DNA from: JAUIAS01 sp030425395
Lineage (GTDB): Bacteria; Pseudomonadota; Alphaproteobacteria; Rhodobacterales; Rhodobacteraceae
Assembly: GCA_043553855.1 (NCBI GenBank)
Contig: CP121336.1
Location: forward strand, 3,410,001 to 3,474,000
Direction: 5' to 3'
Length of the DNA: 64,000 nt
Shown here: one piece after another, positions 1 to 9,494 of the stretch
Position numbering within the stretch: position 1 is the stretch's first letter
How the letters are laid out: each line of letters starts with the position of its first letter
Notes under the pieces: generated by a model
Database searches by the model: none
What the model was told of the DNA's origin: nothing
The model's input: only the letters and a program-made list of their open reading frames with translations
Made by a program: the position numbers and the translations under genes

Positions 1-504
1 AACCGGCGTTCTCTTGTTAAAACGAACGGCTGCCTTGCACACAATCCGGACTTGAGCAGGTGCAGATTTTGCCGGCGCAGCAATTACTCGCATAGGTAGC
101 ACGCATATCGCGGCTGCGCGGCAGATGTCACAAATCCGTCATTGGTGATCGTGGTTCTGGCAAGCATTGATGTGCTACTATCGCCGTACTGAAACGGTGC
201 GCGGCTTTTGGCGCAGCCCTGTGCAAGCCATGATGCTGAGTCTGGTGTTGACAGGCAGGGACCGCAACGGGTCGACATATGATGCTCGTGATATCATGAT
301 TCCAAGCCCTGGCTGGCGCGCATGATGCTGAAATTCCTATTCGGCGCTTCAATACAGATCGGGCAACAAGTGCCTGTCGCCGAGTTTAGGTTTCCTCAGG
401 TGATTGTAAATTTTGGGCGAGAAACCCCGGGAGCAGGCGAACAATACTGCCCGACAGAGAACGCCTGCGGGTCGAATACCCCGAAAAGGTCTGTGGCCGC
501 GCAA
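1..504. other. No recognisable gene
   Basis: I see no open frame with recognisable protein character on either strand. The short frames here are interrupted and have no convincing ribosome-binding site. This is the stretch downstream of the leftward LysR gene. It may hold decayed sequence, but I cannot name a source. Confidence 0.5.
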
Positions 505-1386
505 TCATGCTTCCGAAAGCAGACCGAAGATCCGGGATCCCACGACGCTGGCGCGGGTCTGGCGGCTCAACATCACTCCGATATGTGTGACGATCCGGGG
601 TTCGAACGGCACGATTGCGATTTGCGAGCCACTTTTCTGCCTGTGCTCGGCCGAGTAGGAGTCAATGACCGAGACACCCAAACCCGCTTCGACCAAGGTC
701 ACGGTGGTTTCTTCCAATTCGATCTCTGCCTTGATCCTGGGACGCATGCCGGACACCGAGAAAGCCGACAAGATTTCCTGCCGGATGGCCGAGCCTGCCC
801 CGAGCAGGAAGAAATCCTGCTCGACCAGGTCGGCGGGGGCAAGCGATGAACTGGCGGCAAGGGGATGATTTCGAGGCAGGATCACCACGGCGTTGGACCT
901 GATGATCGGTTTGGTGCGGAAATCGGCGCTCCACCGGTTCAGCATTCCGATACCGATATCAGCCTGCCCGGTTTCGAGCATTTCGCGGATCCGCTCACTG
1001 CGAGCAACCCTGATTGTGAACTCCGAACCAGGAGCCTGTTCGAACACGGCACCGATCCGCTGCGGCAGCCAGAGCCGCGCGATCATGGGCATGGCGACAA
1101 TGCGGACGGGATCCTTGTTGCGATCCCGCAGGTTCAGTGCATTGCGTTCAAGGGTTTGCATCGCGGCAATCGCCTCACCCGATGAGTCATAGAGCGTCTG
1201 GGCGAGGTCGTTGGGTTGCAGGCGATGCCCGTCGCGGCTGAAAAGTTGGACATCGAGATGGACTTCGAGGCTTTTGATTTGCTTGGTTACGGCGGGTTGG
1301 GTCAGGAACAAGCGGTCCGCGGCCTCGGCGAGGGATGAAGACGTCATCACTGTGCGGAATACGTGCATCTGACGGTAAAATGACAT
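505..1386 (-). CDS. LysR-family transcriptional regulator
   Basis: A 293-residue LysR-type regulator, normal length for the family. Residues about 4-62 form the N-terminal winged helix-turn-helix, with the typical LTQPAVTKQIKSLE recognition region. The rest is the periplasmic-binding-protein-like effector domain. The start is supported by AGGAGG a few bases upstream. It is divergent from the tripartite tricarboxylate transporter operon at 1493, with about 106 bp between the starts. Known LysR pairs make it the likely regulator of that operon, responding to the imported carboxylate. The ligand cannot be read from the sequence. Confidence 0.93.
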   Translation of the reverse strand: MSFYRQMHVFRTVMTSSSLAEAADRLFLTQPAVTKQIKSLEVHLDVQLFSRDGHRLQPNDLAQTLYDSSGEAIAAMQTLERNALNLRDRNKDPVRIVAMPMIARLWLPQRIGAVFEQAPGSEFTIRVARSERIREMLETGQADIGIGMLNRWSADFRTKPIIRSNAVVILPRNHPLAASSSLAPADLVEQDFFLLGAGSAIRQEILSAFSVSGMRPRIKAEIELEETTVTLVEAGLGVSVIDSYSAEHRQKSGSQIAIVPFEPRIVTHIGVMLSRQTRASVVGSRIFGLLSEA

Positions 1387-1492
1387 GGGAGCCTCCTGAT
1401 CACTTCATTCCATAAGGTAATCATTTTCTAAAACACATTCATTTTATTTATTCTCTCTCCTTGCCTAGACTGCAAGAAAACGGGAGGAAATC
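1387..1492. promoter_or_regulatory. Divergent LysR / transporter promoter region
   Basis: This AT-rich stretch separates two head-to-head genes and holds the ribosome-binding sites of both (AGGAGG leftward, GGGAGG rightward). A LysR operator (T-N11-A type) would be expected here. The A/T-rich block around 1410-1455 is the likely site, but I cannot assign a single box with certainty. Confidence 0.45.
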
Positions 1493-2458
1493 ATGATCCG
1501 TAGAATTCTTGTATCTGGACTGGCCGCGGCCGGTTTGTTGAGCTCTGCCGCCTCGGCAGAGACCTGGCCCGAAAAGCCCGTCACGCTCGTCGTGCCATTT
1601 CAGGCGGGTGGCATCACCGACATTGTCGCACGCAAACTGGAGCCGGGTATGTCGGAGCACCTTGGACAGAACGTCGTGGTGGTCAATGTCGGCGGGCATT
1701 CATCCGTTGGCACCCGTCGTGTGGTGGATGCCACGCCGGACGGGTATGAATTCCTGGTGCACGAGGCCGGTATCTTGAGCGCCGAAGCATCCGGTGTGCA
1801 GGATTTCGGGTATCGCGACCTCAAACCGGTGGCTGCCGTGACCGAGATTTGCCTCGTCGCGGTGGTGCGCGCCGACAGCGGCTGGACAACCGTGGCAGAG
1901 ATCGGGGAGGCCAAAGGCGAAGATCCGGTGATTGCCGGGGTCACCATCGGCGGGGCCAGCCACATCGCAGCCGCGATGGCGGCCGAACTGGGAAATTTCT
2001 CGATCCGGCCAGTGCAGGCAGGTGGATCGGCAGCAGCCTATGCGTCACTGATCGGCGGCCAGATCGACATGATGTTGACAGCACCTGCTGGCGCAGCAAG
2101 CTATTTCTACGACAAGGAAGGAAACAAGCTGGCAAATCCCGAGGCGGTCCCGGTGCTGTATCTTGGTGACGAACGGCACGTAAAGCTGCCCGATATCCAA
2201 TCCATGGCCGATGCCGGATCGGAAGAGAAACTGTGCATACCCCATGTGGTTTTTGCGCCTGCGGGCACGTCGGATGACATCGTGGGCAAGATGGCCGCAG
2301 CGGTCGAACACGCCTACAGGCAACCGGGTGGGCTTTTCGACTTTTTCGCGGGTGCCGGCGGGGTGGAACTGTTCCTGAAAGGCGAGGCGCTGGAGGAATA
2401 CCTCGACTACAACTGGGATCTGATCCAGCCGCTGGCCGCAGCTGCGGCCGGCAACTGA
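1493..2458 (+). CDS. Tripartite tricarboxylate transporter substrate-binding protein (TctC family)
   Basis: A periplasmic solute receptor of the TTT family, 321 residues. The N-terminus is a signal peptide (RRI, hydrophobic core) with a likely cleavage after SAASA near residue 23. The mature start WPEKPVTLVVPFQAGG and the following DIVAR are typical of Bug/TctC receptors. A GGGAGG site precedes the ATG. It is followed after 7 bp by TctB and then TctA, the standard gene order. It binds a carboxylate or similar small acid and delivers it to the membrane pair. The specificity is unknown. Confidence 0.93.
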   Translation: MIRRILVSGLAAAGLLSSAASAETWPEKPVTLVVPFQAGGITDIVARKLEPGMSEHLGQNVVVVNVGGHSSVGTRRVVDATPDGYEFLVHEAGILSAEASGVQDFGYRDLKPVAAVTEICLVAVVRADSGWTTVAEIGEAKGEDPVIAGVTIGGASHIAAAMAAELGNFSIRPVQAGGSAAAYASLIGGQIDMMLTAPAGAASYFYDKEGNKLANPEAVPVLYLGDERHVKLPDIQSMADAGSEEKLCIPHVVFAPAGTSDDIVGKMAAAVEHAYRQPGGLFDFFAGAGGVELFLKGEALEEYLDYNWDLIQPLAAAAAGN

Positions 2459-2465
2459 TCTGGCC

Positions 2466-2978
2466 ATGTCGGCCCGCCGTGCAAGACTGATCGGGGAAAT
2501 TGCGTTCTGCGGTTTCCTCGTGTTCGTCGGGGGAATGGCGCTGTTCGGCTTGCAGGGGCTGCGAAGATCGCCCTTCGACTATCTGGGAGCCGCCGATGTG
2601 CCCCGCGTGCTTGGATGGCTGGTGATCGGCCTGTCGATTGCGGTCATGGTCAAGCTGATCGTCGCATCAAGGCAAGGCATTCAGAATGAGCCGGAGCTTG
2701 CCGGCGATGACGCCCCGGCGCAGGATGAAGGCGGGTCGCGCAGAGTACGGCAGGTTGCGATCGTGGGTGGTTTGTCGCTTGCCTATGTCCTGTCGAATAT
2801 CTGGATGTTGCTGCCCTATTCGGTTTCGACAACGCTGTTCCTGATCTGCAGCATGGCCGTGCTTGCGCCGCGGGCACTGCGCAACTGGCGGGTCATCCTG
2901 CCGGTTTCAGTCTTGGTCGGGGCGGTTGGCGAGTATGTCTTTGTGCACCTTCTCGTTCTGCCGTTTCCCGGATTCTAG
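2466..2978 (+). CDS. Tripartite tricarboxylate transporter small membrane subunit (TctB family)
   Basis: A 170-residue membrane protein with four hydrophobic segments (about residues 8-28, 40-60, 95-118 and 130-165). A charged linker (residues 68-90) lies between the second and third. This is the TctB pattern and length. It lies between TctC and TctA with only a few bases on either side, so the three are one operon. Sequence conservation in TctB is weak, so the call rests on topology and context. Confidence 0.88.
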   Translation: MSARRARLIGEIAFCGFLVFVGGMALFGLQGLRRSPFDYLGAADVPRVLGWLVIGLSIAVMVKLIVASRQGIQNEPELAGDDAPAQDEGGSRRVRQVAIVGGLSLAYVLSNIWMLLPYSVSTTLFLICSMAVLAPRALRNWRVILPVSVLVGAVGEYVFVHLLVLPFPGF

Positions 2979-2981
2979 ACG

Positions 2982-4469
2982 ATGGCTGACCTGATCAACG
3001 GCTTTGGTGCCGCGTTCGATCTCATCCCTCTGGCAATGATTCTTTCGGGTACGCTGGTCGGCATGATCATGGGCGCGATACCGGGATTGACCGGCGCGAT
3101 GCTGATCGCGCTGTTGCTGCCTGTCACATTCTACATGGACCCGTTCCACGCTGTCTGCGCCATCGTGGGTGTCTATGTGGGCAGTGTATCGGGCGGTCTG
3201 GTTACCGCGATCATCCTGCGCATGCCCGGCACCGTGTCGAATCTGATGACCATGCTCGACGGTTATCCAATGGCGCAAAACGGACAGGCACGACGCGCCA
3301 TCGAGCTTTCGGTCGGCGCATCGGTTTTCGGAGGAATTCTGTCCTGGATCGTGCTGGCGTCACTGGCAGAGCCGCTGTCACGCTGGGCCACGCGGTTTAC
3401 CCCATTCGACTACTTCGCACTGGTCATCCTGGCCCTGGCCTTCGTGGTGACACTGAGCGAAAAGGCTTTGCTCAAGGGGATATTGGCGGCGGTACTGGGA
3501 TTTCTGCTGGCCTTGCCGGGAATCGACCCGTCGTCATCCCAGGCCCGGATGACGTTTGGTCTGGTGGATCTGAACGCAGGTATTCAGGTGCTGCCGTTCT
3601 TTGTCGGCATGTTCGCCTTCGGCGCGGTGCTCGGCGACATCTACAAAGGTGTCTGCGACCGGATGCCGGGTGCCAGGAGCGGCAGCGACGACCGCAGCAG
3701 CTTTGCACTGCGCGATCTGAAAACCCACGGCGGCAACATGGTTCGCTCCTCCGCCATCGGCAACGGGGTGGGTATTCTGCCCGGCATCGGATCCAACATC
3801 GCGTCGGTCGTTTCATACTCGCTGGCCAAGGCATTTTCGAAAACGCCTGAAACCTTCGGCAAAGGCTCCGAAGAAGGCATCGTCGCCTCAGAGTCCGCCA
3901 ACAACGCGGCGGTGGGCGGCGCGCTGATCCCCACACTGGCGCTTGGCGTGCCCGGCTCGCTCGTCGATGTGCTGCTGTTGACCGCGCTGACCATCCATTC
4001 GATCCAGCCGGGGCCGCTCCTGTTCGTCAACAGTGGTGACCTGGCACATGGGCTGATCGCGGCCTACCTGATCGCGACGCTGGCGATGGCGGTGTTCATC
4101 CTGCTGACCTCTTCTTGGATCGCGACCATCGCACGCGTTGGTCTTTACTACCTTTTGCCGGTCATCGTCGTTGCCAGTGTCGTCGGTGCTTTCGCCATGG
4201 ATGGAACGGCGATGTCACTATGGGTCATGCTGATCTTCGGCGTCCTGGGCTTCGTGATGGAGCGGCTGGAATACCCGCTCGCCCCCTTTGCGATTGCCTT
4301 CGTGCTCGGGCCCATAGCCGAAGCCAAGCTGCGAACGGGGCTTCAGATCACGGCCGGCGACTGGAGCCCACTATATTCCCGGCCGATACCCCTGATCCTG
4401 TTCGGGTTGGCATTGCTTGTGCTGGCTCTGCCCCTGTTCAGCCACCGCCGGGAGAAGGCGTCGGCATGA
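2982..4469 (+). CDS. Tripartite tricarboxylate transporter large membrane subunit (TctA family)
   Basis: A 495-residue polytopic inner-membrane protein, full length for TctA. The glycine-rich signature near residues 27-40 (GMIMGAIPGLTGAM) and its second copy near 262-272 (GVGILPGIGS), together with LGVPGS, are the known TctA repeats. It is the secondary-transport channel that works with the upstream binding protein and TctB. Its stop codon overlaps the start of the downstream peptidase by ATGA, which indicates translational coupling. Confidence 0.94.
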   Translation: MADLINGFGAAFDLIPLAMILSGTLVGMIMGAIPGLTGAMLIALLLPVTFYMDPFHAVCAIVGVYVGSVSGGLVTAIILRMPGTVSNLMTMLDGYPMAQNGQARRAIELSVGASVFGGILSWIVLASLAEPLSRWATRFTPFDYFALVILALAFVVTLSEKALLKGILAAVLGFLLALPGIDPSSSQARMTFGLVDLNAGIQVLPFFVGMFAFGAVLGDIYKGVCDRMPGARSGSDDRSSFALRDLKTHGGNMVRSSAIGNGVGILPGIGSNIASVVSYSLAKAFSKTPETFGKGSEEGIVASESANNAAVGGALIPTLALGVPGSLVDVLLLTALTIHSIQPGPLLFVNSGDLAHGLIAAYLIATLAMAVFILLTSSWIATIARVGLYYLLPVIVVASVVGAFAMDGTAMSLWVMLIFGVLGFVMERLEYPLAPFAIAFVLGPIAEAKLRTGLQITAGDWSPLYSRPIPLILFGLALLVLALPLFSHRREKASA

Positions 4470-5680
4470 CGTCGCTGCTGGACACCGCAATGACCCATCT
4501 GAACGCCATCTGCGATTTGGGGGGGCGGCTCGCAGGCACAGACAGCGAGCGCCGGGCGATTGACCTGGCACTGCGCATCCTGAGTGATGGTGGCGGCAAT
4601 GTCCGGCAGCGACCGGTTCTCTATGACGGCTGGCAGGCAGAGCCGGCATGGATAACGGCCTGCGGCCATCGCCATGCGGCAGTCGCCCTTCCCGGATGCA
4701 GCGGGTTGCCGGCTGGGCAGGCCACACTGCGTGTCATTGATGCCGGGCGCGGTACGCCCAATGAACTGGACGCATTGGCTTCGCGCCTGCAGGGCAGAGC
4801 CGTCTTGGTTCGGCACGAGTATATGTTCGCACCGGATCACATTCACCGCTGCAAGAAATCCGCGCGCGCACTGGACCATGGAGCGGCGCTGTTCATCATC
4901 GCCAATACCGACGCGTGCAGCGGCCCGGTCACGGGCGGGATATTTCCCGCGATGCCCGCCATTGGCGTGGACTCCGCGACGGCGGACGCGCTTTCGGAGG
5001 CCTCTTTGCGAAACGACCCGGTTGACGTCTCCCTTTGTGCCCGGCGTCAACCGATGCGTACAAGAACCCTTGATCTGCTGATCCCGTCGCGCACGGGGGC
5101 CGACGCGCCGGAGATCATCCTTTGCGCGCATATTGACGGCCATGCGATTTCAGAAAGCGCGATGGACAATGCCAGCGGAGCGGCGGTCGTTCTTGCGCTG
5201 GCCAAATATTATCGACGAGACCCGCTGACAAACTATGCCTTGCGCATTCTGATCTTTTCGGCCGAGGAAATAGCGCTGTGCGGGTCCGATGCCTATGTCG
5301 CGGGCCTGTCACCCGTGCTACGTGACAAGATCCGCGCTGTTATCAACCTCGACTGCGTGGCCGGCGATGCTGTTTTTGGTGCGATCACCAACGGTTTTGA
5401 TGACATGGCTGACCTGTCGGCGAAGGCAGGTGCGGCGCAGGGCATCAACATGCAAATTCACAACCGGCTTGTTCGGAATTCCGATCACCATGCCTTTGCC
5501 GCCGCGGGCATCCCCGCCTTGCGGCTGACTGCGGGTTACGGTCAGGCCGACAGCCGCTTGCGATATGTGCTGACCGGTCGCGACAGGCGCGATCTGATCG
5601 AAATGGCAGAGATGGATCGCGCGCTTGCACTGACGCGCGAGATGATCCGGCTGCTGGACAATTCGGCGAGGCGGGTCTGA
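4466..5680 (+). CDS. M28-family metallopeptidase (aminopeptidase-like)
   Basis: A 404-residue protein. I chose the ATG at 4466 because it overlaps the TctA stop (ATGA); the frame stays open upstream, but that part is TctA sequence. Di-zinc M28 ligands are visible: CAHIDGH, then DNASGAAVV (bridging Asp), SAEEIALCGS (catalytic and ligand Glu), NLDCVAGD and SDHHAFAAAGIP. No signal peptide is obvious. Coupling to a carboxylate transporter suggests that it processes an imported or peptide-conjugated substrate. That link is inference. Confidence 0.85.
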   Translation: MTSLLDTAMTHLNAICDLGGRLAGTDSERRAIDLALRILSDGGGNVRQRPVLYDGWQAEPAWITACGHRHAAVALPGCSGLPAGQATLRVIDAGRGTPNELDALASRLQGRAVLVRHEYMFAPDHIHRCKKSARALDHGAALFIIANTDACSGPVTGGIFPAMPAIGVDSATADALSEASLRNDPVDVSLCARRQPMRTRTLDLLIPSRTGADAPEIILCAHIDGHAISESAMDNASGAAVVLALAKYYRRDPLTNYALRILIFSAEEIALCGSDAYVAGLSPVLRDKIRAVINLDCVAGDAVFGAITNGFDDMADLSAKAGAAQGINMQIHNRLVRNSDHHAFAAAGIPALRLTAGYGQADSRLRYVLTGRDRRDLIEMAEMDRALALTREMIRLLDNSARRV

Positions 5681-5683
5681 CCC

Positions 5684-5839
5684 ATGGAGACAATCTTCGT
5701 GCCGCTTGCCTTGGCCTTCGGCACTGGCGCTCCGGGCGCGGTTGCGGGTGGCGGCACCTTCCTGACGCTTCCGTCATTTATCCTTGCAGGGATCCCACCC
5801 TTGTCTGAGCACAACTCTTCCAGTCTGTACGGCCGGTGA
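5684..5839 (+). pseudogene. TauE/SafE-like exporter, N-terminal fragment (copy 1)
   Basis: An open frame of 51 residues begins right after the peptidase and matches the first membrane segment of TauE/SafE (DUF81) permeases: AFGTGAPGAVAGGGTFLTLP. Intact members have about 250 residues, and here the frame ends in unrelated residues at the stop. A second, non-identical copy of the same segment follows within 5 bases. It looks like the remains of a once-complete last gene of the operon. Confidence 0.7.
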
Positions 5840-5843
5840 GAAA

Positions 5844-6121
5844 ATGCTGAACGACGTCATCCTGCTGATCGCCGCGTTTGGTGCCGGCGCCTTGAACGCC
5901 ATAGCCGGCGGCGGGACAATTCTGACCCTTCCAGCGTTGATCCTCGTCGGTGTTCCACCGGTTTCCGCCAATGCAACAAGTACGGTCACGGTGTTTCCCG
6001 GCTATGGAGCGGCGGCGCTTGGGTTCCAGCGAGAGCTGCGCGCCTTGCCCCGACGCGACGTTTTGCTGCTGTTGCTGCTGTCTGTCGTGGGTGGCGTATT
6101 GGGGGCGCTCCTGCTGCTGGT
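5844..6121 (+). pseudogene. TauE/SafE-like exporter, N-terminal fragment (copy 2)
   Basis: About 93 residues match the N-terminal third of a TauE/SafE permease: AFGAGALNAIAGGGTILTLP, the ANATSTVTVFPGY segment and a second hydrophobic helix (LLLLLLSVVGGVLGALLLLV). The similarity stops abruptly near 6121, where a leftward recombinase fragment begins. The frame runs on to 6488, but the residues past the junction do not look like a permease. The gene was probably cut by insertion or deletion. Confidence 0.75.
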
Positions 6122-6325
6122 CAGCTTCACCAGATCACATCCACGAAGCTTGCTATCAATCGCGATGCTGAACAGCGCAAGATCGCGCAGGTTTCGTGCC
6201 AGTTCGAGTCGTGCACGGATGGCCCAGACCTGTTTCGGCAACAGGGGCCGTTTCTGGCCAATGATCCGTCCCTTGTTCCAGGCTCTACGCTTTGGCGCGA
6301 TGGCAGGTAGTCGGACTCTCGGCAT
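6122..6325 (-). pseudogene. Tyrosine-type recombinase, N-terminal fragment
   Basis: Sixty-eight residues, starting at an intact ATG, resemble the N-terminus of a widespread family of small tyrosine recombinases: AWNKGRIIGQKRPLLPKQVW and then LALFSIAIDSKLRGCDLVKL. The catalytic C-terminal domain is absent. The fragment ends exactly where the TauE/SafE fragment begins, so the junction near 6121 marks an old insertion or deletion. The family call is from memory of the motif. Confidence 0.7.
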
Positions 6326-6600
6326 GGTATGCCCTCCGATCCTCCCTCCAAGCCCAGCCATCAACACCGCGTTGACGGCTGATCCTACCATCTGTGTGAA
6401 TGGCGGGTCGCGGGAAGCCGTGGGTCAGCGAATTGTTGCACCTGCAATCGGCGGCGAAGAGCCCAGTTTTCCGAATGCTGCGAAGTGAACGAATTGCAGC
6501 TAAGGCGCTGAATGCTGAAGGTACCTTCGCAATTTCGCTGTGTACCTGCGAACTGCCTCTCACTCGCTATTGCGTGACCTCGCGTATTCGCCGATTGCCG

Positions 6601-7572
6601 CTACGCCACCTTGCCATAGTATCCAGCGCGCACTGTAGCGCCAATGAAATTGCACAACACGCGCTCGGCATGCGCCATGGTAATGCTGCCCACATCGCGG
6701 CTTGGTGCGATCTCAACCAAATCCATTCCGATCACCCGGCCTTTCTTGACCAAGCCATGGAACAACTTGTGCATCTTCACCCAAGACAGACCGCCTGTCG
6801 TCTGGGATATCACGCCCGGCATTATCGTCGGGTCTAGCCCATCTGCATCCACCATCAGATAGTAGGGACCGCCATCAGGGATGCGATCCAGAACAGCCTT
6901 CATGCCCATTTCTTGCGTCTCATAAGCTGTGATGATGTCCCTGCCTATGCTTTGGCAAACTCGACCTCGCCCGTGCGCGCGCTTCCGACACCGCGGATAC
7001 CGATCTGGATGATGTCGCCAATCCTATCAAGCTCCGAAGCCCCGGCGAACTGGGCTGGAATAGCCGTTATGTTCTCCGTCGATCTCGTCACGCCAGTCGA
7101 TATGGGCATCGACTTGCACCAGAGTGATCTTCTCACCGAGTTCTTTCATGCCGCGCAAGATCGGGATCGGGATCCCATGGTCGCCACCCAGTGAAATCAG
7201 CGTGGCACCGGATTTCACGATCTTTCGCACGGCAGCTTCGGCATTCCTGTAATGCGCCGCATGGTCATCCATATCGGCTGTCACATTCCCGCAATCGACA
7301 ACCTTGATATCGCGCCTGTCCAGCAAGGGCCCGCCCAGATCGAAATCGTAGTGGTTGAGGGTATAGCCGATATCCACGTCCGTCGATGTCTGGCGCAACG
7401 CATCAGGTGCAAGGCTCTGATCATTGGCCATGGCGTCAGGGGAGTAAGGCATGCCGAACGGGATCCCCAAGATGGTGATATCCGCATCCAAGTTGTCCAG
7501 GCCATCCTCGAATGGGAAATTTAGAAACGTGGTGGGAACGCGGGAGGGCCTTTGTATGAGCTTGTCCGACAT
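6601..7572 (-). pseudogene. Agmatinase-like ureohydrolase, two frameshifts
   Basis: Reading leftward, three frames together give a full-length (about 320 residues) arginase/agmatinase-family protein. The first covers SLGGDHGIPIPILRGM and VQVDAHIDWRDE, two manganese-binding blocks. Near 7040 an extra G in a G run shifts the frame; the next frame reads GASELDRIGDIIQIGIRGVG. Near 6947 one base is missing and the third frame carries MVDADGLDPTIMPG and MDLVEIAPSRDVG. All metal motifs survive, so the breaks are recent or are sequencing errors. It is the last gene of the ABC-importer operon and would hydrolyse a guanidino substrate to urea and an amine. Confidence 0.82.
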
Positions 7573-7622
7573 CAGCCATCTCCTGTGCAGATGCTTCGCC
7601 AGTTTCAGAGATCGCGGCGGCG

Positions 7623-8825
7623 TTAAGTCAGCACGCTCGCTGCCAGAACCTGAGCCCCCAACACCAGATGATGCGGGGCGGTGTCTTCCTCGAAATTATG
7701 GCTGATCCCATTGATCGAGGGAACAAACAGCATCGCGACGGGAAGGTGCCTGCTGACGTTTGACGCATCATGTAGAGCGCCCGAGGGGAGCGTGCGCCAC
7801 TGGTCCGGCGCCAGAGCCTCGGCGGAACGGTGCAGTTTGCCTTTCAAAACAGGGTCGATCCCGGTCGCCGGGTAGCTGAAGAAGCCTGAGCGATTGACAG
7901 AAAGCCCGCACGAATGTGCGGTTTCTTCGGCAACCGCATGGATCATATCCCGCATCGCATCAAGTCTGGTATCGCTGCCATCTCGCCACTGCAGCGTGAA
8001 AGTGACCTCGCCCGGAACGATTGACGTGGCATTCGGATGAAGCTGAACATGGCCGATTGTCCAAACCGTGGCCGGAGTTACGATGTTTGCCAACCGATGA
8101 TTGAGGGTGTGTATGAATTCCACGAGGCCCTGGAAGGCATCCTTGCGCAGGTGCATCGGCGTTGTGCCCGCGTGGTTTTGTTCCCCTTGGAAACAGAATG
8201 TCTCGGTTCGGATGCCAACGATGCTGTCAACAATGCCGATGGCCTCGTGGGCGGTGTTCAGCACGATGCCTTGTTCTATATGGGCCTCAACGTATCCCGA
8301 AAAGCGTTCTGGCTGGATAAAGTCTTGCGTGCAGACATCCGCGATGGCACGCCGCGCCGCGCCGAAGGTCTGGCCGGATGTGTCGCACAGCGCGTCGGCC
8401 TCTGACAACGACAGACCACCGGCCCAGATGTTGCTGCCCAGAAGAGGACCAAAACGCCCCTCTTCATCCTGAAAGGAGACTACAGCGATGGCAGGACCGC
8501 CGGCCTCCAATGAGGCGCGCGCCACTTCCAGTGCGGTGATGACGCCATAGGCGCCGTCCAGCCATCCGCCTTCGGGTTGAGTATCGGAATGGGATCCCAA
8601 CAGAAGCACAGGCTCATCACCGGGGGGCAGGCCAAAGACGTTGCCCGCCGGGTCTATCGAAGACGCCAACCCGGCCTCTGCCATCCGCGCCATCAGCCAT
8701 TTGCGTGATTGGACATCCGCCTCGGAAAACGCAGGTCGCACAACGCCCGCGCCACGGGCTCCGAAAGTCCGCAGCTTATGAAGATCTTGCAAAAGCCGTT
8801 CTGGATTGATTGATATCTGAGCCAT
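7623..8825 (-). CDS. M20-family amidohydrolase (N-carbamoyl-amino-acid hydrolase / allantoate amidohydrolase type)
   Basis: A 400-residue metal-dependent amidohydrolase of normal length for the HyuC/AllC group. The metal site is visible in GSHSDTQPEGGWLDGAYG (His and bridging Asp), QDEEGRFG (acidic pair) and EAHIEQG. The dimerisation domain follows (residues about 210-325). It lies between the importer permease genes and the broken ureohydrolase in one leftward operon. Together they suggest hydrolysis of an imported carbamoyl- or ureido-type nitrogen compound. The exact substrate cannot be told from sequence. Confidence 0.88.
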   Translation of the reverse strand: MAQISINPERLLQDLHKLRTFGARGAGVVRPAFSEADVQSRKWLMARMAEAGLASSIDPAGNVFGLPPGDEPVLLLGSHSDTQPEGGWLDGAYGVITALEVARASLEAGGPAIAVVSFQDEEGRFGPLLGSNIWAGGLSLSEADALCDTSGQTFGAARRAIADVCTQDFIQPERFSGYVEAHIEQGIVLNTAHEAIGIVDSIVGIRTETFCFQGEQNHAGTTPMHLRKDAFQGLVEFIHTLNHRLANIVTPATVWTIGHVQLHPNATSIVPGEVTFTLQWRDGSDTRLDAMRDMIHAVAEETAHSCGLSVNRSGFFSYPATGIDPVLKGKLHRSAEALAPDQWRTLPSGALHDASNVSRHLPVAMLFVPSINGISHNFEEDTAPHHLVLGAQVLAASVLT

Positions 8826-8840
8826 CTCTGTCCTGCCGGA

Positions 8841-9494
8841 TTACGCGTATTTTGACCAGCCGAGCCCACGATCGAGGCGTTTTGCGGCGGCAAGAATGAG
8901 CAGAATTAGGCCCAGGTAAAGTATACCGACAATGGCCCAAACCTCGAACACCTTGAACGTCTGCGCGATGACAACCTGCCCGGCAAAGGTGAGCTCGGCC
9001 ACCGACACCGCGGACAGGAACGCCGTTTCCTTTGCGACCGTTCCGTAGAGGTTGACGCTGGCGGGTAGCGCCGTGGGCAGAAGTTGCGGGAAAATCACCA
9101 GCCGAAACGCCCGAAAGGAGCGCAGGCCAAGGGCGTTGGCCGCTTCCCACTGCCCGGCAGGGATGGATTTCAGCGCGCCTCTGACGATTTCGGCCATATA
9201 GGCGGCTGTGTAGATCGCAACGGCCGCAATGCCCACGAGCATCGGATCAATCCGAAGGCGCATCACGCCGAGCACTGCAAACAGCAGCATGGCCTGGATG
9301 AGAAACGGGGTGTTGCGGATCACCTCCACATAGGCCCGCGACGGCCAGCGCAGAAGGCGTTTGGGAGAAATCAAAAGGAAGGCCATACCCGCGCCAATGG
9401 GTGTTCCGATCACGCAGCCGGCCACAAGGATCAAGAGCGTGCCCACCAACCCCTTTACGATTTCATCCCCGTAGTTGGCGATCACATCAATCAT
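8841..9494 (-). CDS. Amino-acid-type ABC transporter permease
   Basis: A 217-residue inner-membrane permease of the His/Glu/Gln/Arg/opine family. It has five to six hydrophobic segments, the N-terminal VEVIRNTPFLIQ block, and the EAA loop near residues 135-155 (QWEAANALGLRSFRAFRLVI) that contacts the ATPase. It overlaps the second permease gene by 4 bases (ATGA), so the two are coupled and form a heterodimer. No ATP-binding subunit gene is present in the operon. Confidence 0.92.
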   Translation of the reverse strand: MIDVIANYGDEIVKGLVGTLLILVAGCVIGTPIGAGMAFLLISPKRLLRWPSRAYVEVIRNTPFLIQAMLLFAVLGVMRLRIDPMLVGIAAVAIYTAAYMAEIVRGALKSIPAGQWEAANALGLRSFRAFRLVIFPQLLPTALPASVNLYGTVAKETAFLSAVSVAELTFAGQVVIAQTFKVFEVWAIVGILYLGLILLILAAAKRLDRGLGWSKYA

